Part shown: in pieces, positions 58,185 through 64,000 of the stretch
Layout: each line of letters starts with the position of its first letter
How positions within the stretch are numbered: position 1 is the stretch's first letter
NCBI GenBank assembly: GCA_905181765.1
Contig: CAJIYW010000006.1
Span: forward strand, 62,001 to 126,000
Origin: Flavobacteriales bacterium UBA6772
Lineage (GTDB): Bacteria; Bacteroidota; Bacteroidia; Flavobacteriales; Flavobacteriaceae
Length of the DNA stretch: 64,000 nucleotides
Reading direction: 5' to 3'
Translations under genes and position numbers: made by a program
Notes under the pieces: model-generated
Told to the model about the DNA's origin: nothing
The model's input: only the letters and a program-made list of their open reading frames with translations
The model's database searches: none

Positions 58185-59162
58185 ATGAATATGAAGAAAA
58201 ATATTGCCATTATAATGGGTGGTTATTCATCCGAAATAGACATTTCTATAAAAAGTGGAAACGTAGTCTATAGTCATCTAAACAAAGAAAAATTCAATGC
58301 TTTTAGAGTATTAATTTTAAAAGAAAAATGGGTTGTTTTAGATGCGCAAGAAAACGAGTTTCTTATTGATAAAAATGATTTTTCTTTCACACAAAATAAC
58401 ATTAAAACTACTTTTGATTGTGTATTTAATGCAATTCATGGCGCACCCGGAGAAAACGGACAACTATTAGCCTACTTTAATCTTATCAATTTAAAGCATA
58501 CTTCTGCCCCATTTTATCAAATGGCATTAACGTTTAATAAACGTGATACTTTGAGTGCTGTAAAAGCATATGGAATAAAAACAGCCACGTCTATTTATTT
58601 AAATAAGGGTGCTAAAATAAACCTAGATCATATTATAGCTACTGTTGGTTTGCCTTGTTTTATTAAACCAAACAATGCAGGTTCAAGTTATGGTATTTCA
58701 AAAGTGCATACAAAAAACGAAATTTTACCCGCATTAGAAAAAGCATATAAGGAAGATTCAGAAATTTTAATAGAATCTTTTTTAGACGGCACAGAAGTTT
58801 CTGTAGGTATTATTCAGTATCGGGGTGAAACAAAAGTATTGCCTATCACAGAGATTGTTTCAGAAAATGATTTCTTTGATTATGAGGCAAAATACGAAGG
58901 AAAGTCGCAGGAAATTACACCTGCTAGAATTTCTCTTACACAAAAAGCTAAAGTAGAAAAAGTAGCTAAACAAGTATATGATATTTTAAATATATCGGGC
59001 TTTTCTAGATCTGAATTTATTTTTGTCCACTCAGAGCCTTATTTTATAGAAATAAATACAGTACCCGGTTTAACAGAAGAAAGTATTTTACCACAACAAG
59101 CGCAAGTAGCAGGAATTTCTTTAGCAGAATTATTTGAAAGTGCGATTGAAGCTGCTTTGTAA
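58185..59162 (+). CDS. ddl: D-alanine--D-alanine ligase
   Basis: An ATP-grasp enzyme that makes the D-Ala-D-Ala dipeptide of peptidoglycan. It has 325 residues. KNIAIIMGGYSSEIDISIKS (first Ala site), FNAIHGAPGENGQLLAYFNL (an HGxxGEdG variant), LPCFIKPNNAGSSYGISKVH and FIEINTVPGLTEESILPQQA are the family signatures. Either ATG 58185 or 58191 may be used. It sits beside the PASTA protein, so both are cell-wall related. Intact. Confidence 0.95.
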   Translation: MNMKKNIAIIMGGYSSEIDISIKSGNVVYSHLNKEKFNAFRVLILKEKWVVLDAQENEFLIDKNDFSFTQNNIKTTFDCVFNAIHGAPGENGQLLAYFNLINLKHTSAPFYQMALTFNKRDTLSAVKAYGIKTATSIYLNKGAKINLDHIIATVGLPCFIKPNNAGSSYGISKVHTKNEILPALEKAYKEDSEILIESFLDGTEVSVGIIQYRGETKVLPITEIVSENDFFDYEAKYEGKSQEITPARISLTQKAKVEKVAKQVYDILNISGFSRSEFIFVHSEPYFIEINTVPGLTEESILPQQAQVAGISLAELFESAIEAAL

Positions 59163-59228
59163 TATTCGTTTTATAAGCTTATCTTTTAATTTTAAATTGG
59201 CATATAATTTACACCTAAATTGAGAACC

Positions 59229-59684
59229 ATGAAAAAAGCAATATTTCCAGGATCTTTTGATCCAATAACACTAGGGCACCATGATATTATAGAAAGAGGT
59301 GTTACACTTTTTGACGAGCTAATAATTGCAATTGGTATAAATGCTGATAAAAATTATATGTTTTCTTTAGAAGAGCGTAAACAATTTATTGCAGAATCTT
59401 TTGGAAATAACCCTAAGATAAAAATAGTAACCTATGAGGGATTAACAGTTCATTTTTGCCAAGAAAATAATATAGATTTCATATTAAGAGGCCTGAGAAA
59501 CCCTGCAGATTTTGAGTTCGAAAAATCAATTGCCCACACCAACAGAGATCTATCCTCTATAGAAACTGTCTTTTTATTAACGGCTGCCAGTACTTCTTAT
59601 ATTTCTTCTTCTATTGTGCGAGATGTGATAAGAAACCATGGAGATTACACCAAATTAGTTCCAAAAACAGTACGTATTAAATAA
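59229..59684 (+). CDS. coaD: Phosphopantetheine adenylyltransferase
   Basis: Transfers AMP to 4'-phosphopantetheine in CoA synthesis. It has 151 residues. KKAIFPGSFDPITLGHHDII holds the T/HxGH motif; DFILRGLRNPADFEFEKSIA and TSYISSSIVRDVIRNHGDYT (the ISSSxVR motif) are conserved. The start ATG 59229 gives MKKAIFPGSFDP; an in-frame codon three positions upstream (59220) is less likely. It follows ddl by 66 bases. Confidence 0.95.
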   Translation: MKKAIFPGSFDPITLGHHDIIERGVTLFDELIIAIGINADKNYMFSLEERKQFIAESFGNNPKIKIVTYEGLTVHFCQENNIDFILRGLRNPADFEFEKSIAHTNRDLSSIETVFLLTAASTSYISSSIVRDVIRNHGDYTKLVPKTVRIK

Positions 59685-59692
59685 AAGGTTTT

Positions 59693-61440
59693 ATGAAAAA
59701 AATAATACTGATAAGCCTTCTTATTTTTTCTTTTTCTTGCAATAAAAACAACAGAAACCACTATAGATTTCACAACTCAATTCGAAAAAAAAGCAGGAAC
59801 AGAAACTCCAGTTTACAAAGATATTATTTCTTATTACGAGCGGTTAGCTGCAGAATATTCGGAAATTTCTTTATTTTCTTTTGGCCAAACAGATGCGGGT
59901 AAACCTTTACATTTAGTAGTTTATAGTGCCGAAGGAATTTATAATGTTGATGAAATTACCAAATCAACAAAAAATAGAGTTTTAATAAATAACGGTATTC
60001 ACCCCGGTGAATCTGACGGAATTGATGCTTCTATGTTACTGCTAAGAGATATTGTACAAAATGATTCTTTAAAACAAAAATATAAAAATTCTTTAATAGC
60101 TGTAATTCCTGTATACAATGTGGGTGGTGCTTTAAATAGAAACTCGCACACCAGAGCAAATCAAAACGGACCCGTTTCGTATGGCTTTAGAGGAAATGGA
60201 AGAAACTTTGATTTAAACAGAGACTTTATCAAACAAGACACCAAAAATGCGGCAGCATTTGCAGAAATATTTCATACCGTAAATCCTGATGTTTTTATAG
60301 ACAATCATGTAAGTAATGGTGCAGATTATCAATATGCCCTTACCCATTTATTCACCCAACACGATAAATTAGGCGGCAACTTAGGTATATTTTTAGAAAA
60401 TGAAATGCGTCCTGAAATAGAAAAATCTTTGCAAGAAAAAGAGATTCTAATAACACCCTATGTAAATGTTTGGGGCAATACACCTGAAGCAGGTTTTTCT
60501 CAGTTTTTCGATTCTCCAAGATATTCAACAGGCTATACAACCTTATTTCATACGTTGGGTTTAATGGTAGAAACACACATGTTAAAACCCTATAAAATAC
60601 GGGTAACTCAAACCTACGAATTAATGCTCTCTAGCCTTAGATTTTATAGAAGAAAAATCAGAAAAAATAAAAAGCCTGCGTGCAAACGCTGCTTCTGAAA
60701 TTTTACAGCACAAAACATATCCTATTACTTATAAAGTAGATCAAAAAAATCCGACAGTATTAAATTTTAAAGGATACGAAGCCACCACTATAAATAGTAA
60801 AGTAACTAATGGAAAAAGGCTGTTTTATGACAGTACAAAGCCCTTTACAAAAGAAATAAACTACTACAATAACTTTTTAAAAGAAAAAGAAATAACCATC
60901 CCAAAAGCCTATGTATTAGAGCAAGGGTGGCATACTATTATAGACCGATTAAAAAATAACAATATTCAATTTTCTACTTTCAATAAAGACACAACTATTA
61001 CTGTTCAAGTAAATCATATTTTAGATTATATGACAAGAAGTGCTGCGTATGAAGGACATTATTTACATTACAATACAACAGTATCTGAAAGTACTAAAAA
61101 AATTACTTTTAGAACTGGTGACTTGTATATTCCTACCAATCAGAACGGAGTGCGTTATCTTTTAGAAACTTTAGAGGCTAGCGCAACAGATTCTTTTTTT
61201 AATTGGAATTTTTTCGATACCATTTTACAGCAAAAAGAAGGTTATTCTGCCTATGTTTTTGAAGACATTGCAGCAGATATTTTAGCAAAAAATCCTGTAA
61301 TTAAAAAACAACTTGAAGACAAACTTAAAAATGAGGAAGCTTTTGCTAAAAATCCAAGAGCACAATTAGAATTCGTTTATAAAAACTCACTACATTATGA
61401 AAAAGCACATTTACGATTGCCTGTTTTTAAAATTCTCTAA
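59693..61440 (+). CDS. M14-family zinc carboxypeptidase-like lipoprotein (frameshifted)
   Basis: An exported peptidase of about 582 residues. MKKIILISLLIFSFSCNK is a lipoprotein signal. A break near 59745 leads to TTETTIDFTTQFEKKAGTET. The zinc site is NNGIHPGESDGID (HxxE), with RNFDLNRDFIKQDTKN for substrate binding, DNHVSNGADYQYALT for the third ligand, and VETHMLKPYKIR for the catalytic Glu. A second break near 60645 continues with SLRANAASEILQHKTYPITY into a C-terminal region without known motif, ending LRLPVFKIL. Substrate unknown. Confidence 0.82.
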
Positions 61441-61960
61441 AGTAACCCAATTCATTAAATTTGTTGTTTTTTTATGTTTACTATTTAATTTTATGAGTTG
61501 TATGAACACATCAAAAACCCCTAAAATGAGTTTAAAAGAAATTGCAAAGGATCTCATGGTACATGCAGAAAGTGCAGCATTAATAACAGTGGATAGCATA
61601 GGAGTTGCACATGTGCGCACTATGGATCCTTTTTTGCCAGAAGATAATTTTACAGTTTGGATGGGAACAAACCCAAAGAGCCTAAAAGTTTCCCAAATTC
61701 AAAAAAACAAACTGGTATCACTTTATTATTTTGACAAAGAAAATGCCAGTTACATTACATTACAAGGAGTTGCAACAATTGTAAATGCAAAAGATAAAAA
61801 AAAGCAGTATTGGAAAAAAGAATGGAAAAACTTTTATAAAAATACTACTACAGACTATGTATTAATTAAGTTTGTGCCCAATAAAGCCAAAATCATAAGT
61901 GAAAAGCATCAAGTTTTAGGCGATTCTATTACTTGGGATGCACCAAAATTAATATTATAA
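61397..61960 (+). CDS. PPOX-type flavin split-barrel lipoprotein
   Basis: A protein of up to 187 residues of the pyridoxamine-phosphate-oxidase-like fold: LMVHAESAALITVDSIGVAH, then RTMDPFLPEDNFTVWMGTNP and KLVSLYYFDKENASYITLQG. Before it, FIKFVVFLCLLFNFMSC is a credible lipobox signal, unusual for this mostly cytosolic fold. The ATG at 61397 overlaps the M14 gene by 44 bases; a later internal start at MSCMNTSKTP would lose the signal. Cofactor and substrate unknown. Confidence 0.75.
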   Translation: MKKHIYDCLFLKFSKVTQFIKFVVFLCLLFNFMSCMNTSKTPKMSLKEIAKDLMVHAESAALITVDSIGVAHVRTMDPFLPEDNFTVWMGTNPKSLKVSQIQKNKLVSLYYFDKENASYITLQGVATIVNAKDKKKQYWKKEWKNFYKNTTTDYVLIKFVPNKAKIISEKHQVLGDSITWDAPKLIL

Positions 61961-62017
61961 TTCACAATATTATAATTCTACGCAATAGCGTTTATTGTTT
62001 TTAAACCCCTTAAATTT

Positions 62018-63121
62018 ATGAAATATTTTTCAACTCTTGTTTTTATCTTATTATTTTTAGGATGTAAAAATTCTTCTGTAAAATCAATAAAAGAAACCAA
62101 TTTTTATGTAGGAACCTACACCCAAAAAGAAAGTAAAGGGATCTACAAATACAGTATTTCAAAAGATGGCAAACTAAAAAATATAGGCTTAGCAGCTACA
62201 ATTATAAACCCAAGTTTTTTAGCCAAATCTAAAGATCAAAAAAACCTTTTTGCTATTTCTGAAGTCAATGAAAATGAAACAGGTTATATATATTCCTACG
62301 AAATTAAAAATGATTCTTTACAAATGGTCAATAAACAAGAAAGTGGCGGTGCTCATCCTTGTTTTATTGCTGTAAATAAAGACAACTATATAATAACCGC
62401 CAATTATACTGGTGGAAATATAGGTTTACTAAAAGCTACTAAAACAGGTGAGATTGCACCAATTTCTTTTGTACAACAACATATAGGAAAAGGAAGTACA
62501 GAAAGGCAAACCGCACCACACGCCCATTCTACTTGGTTTCATCCAACAAAAAACGAAGTAATCTCTATAGATTTAGGAACCAATGAATTGTGGTTTTCTA
62601 CTATTGATAAAACTAAAAATGAACTCATTTATACAACTCAGAAAAAATTAAAAATGAAAGATGGGGCTGGCCCAAGACATTTAACGTTTCATCCAAATAA
62701 CAAATGGATGTATATTTTAAATGAATTGAACAATACGGTTTCATTAGTAAAAGAAAAGAACAATGCATACTTTATAACAGCATCAATTACTACGTTACCA
62801 GCAGGGTTTTCGACCGATAGTAAAGCTGCAGATATTCATATTTCTAAAGATGGAAAATTTTTATATACCTCTAACCGCGGTGCTGACTCTATCGCTATTT
62901 TTAAAGTAAATACTACAAACGGAACATTAACTGGCATTGGTTACGCACCTGTTTTAGGAGCAAATCCTCGTAATTTTTCTCTTTCACCCGATGAAGAATT
63001 TCTTTTAGTTGCAAATCAAGATACTAACAATATAATATCGTTTAAAAGAAACCCATCTTCAGGAGCGTTAACTTTTGTTGATGAAATTTTTGCTCCTACT
63101 CCCGTATGTATTTTGTTTTAG
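62018..63121 (+). CDS. Lactonase-family beta-propeller lipoprotein
   Basis: A 367-residue seven-bladed propeller of the 6-phosphogluconolactonase (YbhE/Pgl-type) family. The signal MKYFSTLVFILLFLGCKNSS has a lipobox, so it is periplasmic or surface-bound, unlike cytosolic Pgl. FYVGTYTQKESKGIYKYSIS, RQTAPHAHSTWFHPTKNEVI, DGAGPRHLTFHPNNKWMYIL, VLGANPRNFSLSPDEEFLLV and the C-terminal PTPVCILF are all characteristic. A true substrate is unknown. Intact. Confidence 0.9.
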   Translation: MKYFSTLVFILLFLGCKNSSVKSIKETNFYVGTYTQKESKGIYKYSISKDGKLKNIGLAATIINPSFLAKSKDQKNLFAISEVNENETGYIYSYEIKNDSLQMVNKQESGGAHPCFIAVNKDNYIITANYTGGNIGLLKATKTGEIAPISFVQQHIGKGSTERQTAPHAHSTWFHPTKNEVISIDLGTNELWFSTIDKTKNELIYTTQKKLKMKDGAGPRHLTFHPNNKWMYILNELNNTVSLVKEKNNAYFITASITTLPAGFSTDSKAADIHISKDGKFLYTSNRGADSIAIFKVNTTNGTLTGIGYAPVLGANPRNFSLSPDEEFLLVANQDTNNIISFKRNPSSGALTFVDEIFAPTPVCILF

Positions 63122-63250
63122 TTCTTTTCTAAACCAGATGTTATTAATTATACTTAATAAAAAAATTATAAGCACTAAAAATTTCTGTCTCTAAATTCCT
63201 CTAAAAACTTCACTTTTATTCGTAACTTGTAGGTTCAAAATCAGCTACAA

Positions 63251-63714
63251 TTGGATATAAACTTATCAATTAACGGAAAATTGCACGCAGTACAAGTACA
63301 AGAAGACATGCCATTGCTCTGGGTAATTAGAGATATTGTAGGCTTAACAGGAACCAAATTTGGTTGCGGTGTTAGCCAATGTGGCGCTTGCTCTGTGCTT
63401 ATCGATGGAAAACTTACGAAGTCTTGTGTATACCTGTTTCAGATGCCATTGAAAAAGATATTTTTACCATTGAAGGAAATTCAGAAAACTTAGAGTTCCT
63501 AAGACAAGCTTGGACAGATGGAAATGTACCACAATGTGGGTATTGCCAATCCGGACAATTAATTGCTGCAACTTCTCTGCTCGATTTAATAGAAAAACCA
63601 ACCGATGAAGATATTGACGAAGCCATGAGTGCAAATATTTGCAGATGTGGAACCTATGCAAGAATTAAAAAAGGAATTCATACCGCGGTAAAACTTAAAA
63701 ACGAAACCAAATGA
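63251..63714 (+). CDS. Two-[2Fe-2S] subunit of a molybdenum hydroxylase (one frameshift)
   Basis: The small electron-transfer subunit, about 154 residues, of the isoquinoline-1-oxidoreductase (IorA) type. A plant-type [2Fe-2S] ferredoxin motif, [20 protein letters not shown], is followed after a break near 63425 by the second cluster motif [17 protein letters not shown] and [20 protein letters not shown]. The start appears to be TTG at 63251 ([20 protein letters not shown]). It overlaps the large subunit by four bases (ATGA), so the two form a unit. Confidence 0.88.
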
Positions 63715-64000
63715 GCACCATTCAAAAAATAGACAGAAGAGATTTTGTAAAGTTATTTGGTTTGGCTTCTGGTGGTATTATCTTAGGTTGTTCTGTAGCT
63801 GCGGATAGCAAAGATTTTATTCCTTCTGAACATGCAACAGGTTTCCATCCCAATTTATTTATCCACCTCCAAAAAAACGGAAATATTATTTTAATTGCTT
63901 CCCGTTCAGAAATGGGACAAGGTATTAGAACCTCATTAGCTTCTGCCATTGCAGAGGAATTAGAGGCAGATTGGCAATATATTTCTGTGGAACAAGCAAT
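63711..64000 (+). CDS. Molybdopterin-binding large subunit, Tat-type N-terminus (3' end cut)
   Basis: The start of the large subunit (IorB-like; family length about 700 residues). Only about 96 residues are inside the window. The twin-arginine signal is DRRDFVKLFGLASGGIILGC, and its Cys sits in a lipobox-like context, so the protein may be a Tat-exported lipoprotein. FIHLQKNGNIILIASRSEMG and QGIRTSLASAIAEELEADWQ are the conserved start of the cofactor domain. Substrate unknown; aromatic aldehydes or N-heterocycles are typical. Confidence 0.85.
   Translation, partial: MSTIQKIDRRDFVKLFGLASGGIILGCSVAADSKDFIPSEHATGFHPNLFIHLQKNGNIILIASRSEMGQGIRTSLASAIAEELEADWQYISVEQA

Overview
The window reads as a chromosomal segment of a marine-type Flavobacteriaceae (Bacteroidota, close to Polaribacter or Tenacibaculum). 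This rests on the strongly AT-rich sequence, TAnnTTTG-type promoters, a fused E1 2-oxoacid dehydrogenase, a GLPGLI-family protein, a type IX secretion (T9SS) tail, and many families found mainly in Bacteroidota (DUF2851, DUF4159, DUF4834, DUF5683, DUF6122, DUF6428). The naming is inference from recognised proteins; no search was run. I see no tRNA, rRNA, CRISPR, insertion sequence or prophage. No gene-free stretch exceeds 300 bases; the longest is 8583-8850 (268 bases), in which I see nothing definite.

Layout. 1-8.6 kb: the end of a fused E1 gene, a large zinc metalloprotease, DUF2851, a nitroreductase and the PepD dipeptidase. 8.85-14.55 kb: a housekeeping run parA-parB-DUF5683-dapB-lepB-WbqC-DUF6122. 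14.5-21.2 kb (minus strand): an envelope polysaccharide operon read as DUF4834, YfhO, two family-4 glycosyltransferases and a flippase. 21.4-27.1 kb: an outer-membrane barrel, a GNAT-like protein, rsmE, DUF4159, a BASS transporter and an acyltransferase. 27.2-33.1 kb (minus): a GH3/beta-lactamase-fold fusion, a conserved 161-residue protein, an ExoX-like exonuclease, a TlpA-like lipoprotein and an S1/P1 nuclease. 33.2-35.6 kb: a compact run of SPFH protein, small membrane proteins and an Arc-type ribbon-helix-helix protein. 35.7-45.7 kb: a BNR propeller exoprotein, DUF2490, DUF819, DUF4369, and a DUF4870-PadR-PspC-GIN envelope module. 45.9-50.6 kb: a TPR protein diverging from a pyrR-pyrB-small protein-T9SS mini-protein-rnz run. 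50.6-58.1 kb: CoA-binding protein, GLPGLI protein, fabH, htpG, GNAT, DUF6428, rluD and a PASTA protein. 58.2-64 kb: ddl, coaD, an M14 peptidase, a PPOX-fold lipoprotein, a lactonase-family propeller and the start of a molybdenum hydroxylase pair.

Sequence quality dominates interpretation. More than 20 genes, including ones expected to be essential (parA, lepB, fabH, rnz), are split by single-base indels of both signs, often at short homopolymers and often compensating within one gene. I annotate these as single genes with probable sequencing or assembly errors rather than as pseudogenes. The density is much higher across the two glycosyltransferases and the flippase (15.2-18.3 kb).

No clear undescribed system such as a new defence island is visible. 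The best candidates for something under-described are: a 107-residue protein that is only a signal peptide plus a T9SS tail, overlapping rnz; the SPFH-to-Arc micro-operon behind a near-consensus promoter with a palindrome at the transcription start; a 51-residue CX5C protein with its own promoter; a triple ACTAAT inverted repeat between fabH and htpG; and an outer-membrane barrel with a strongly polybasic C-terminal tail.
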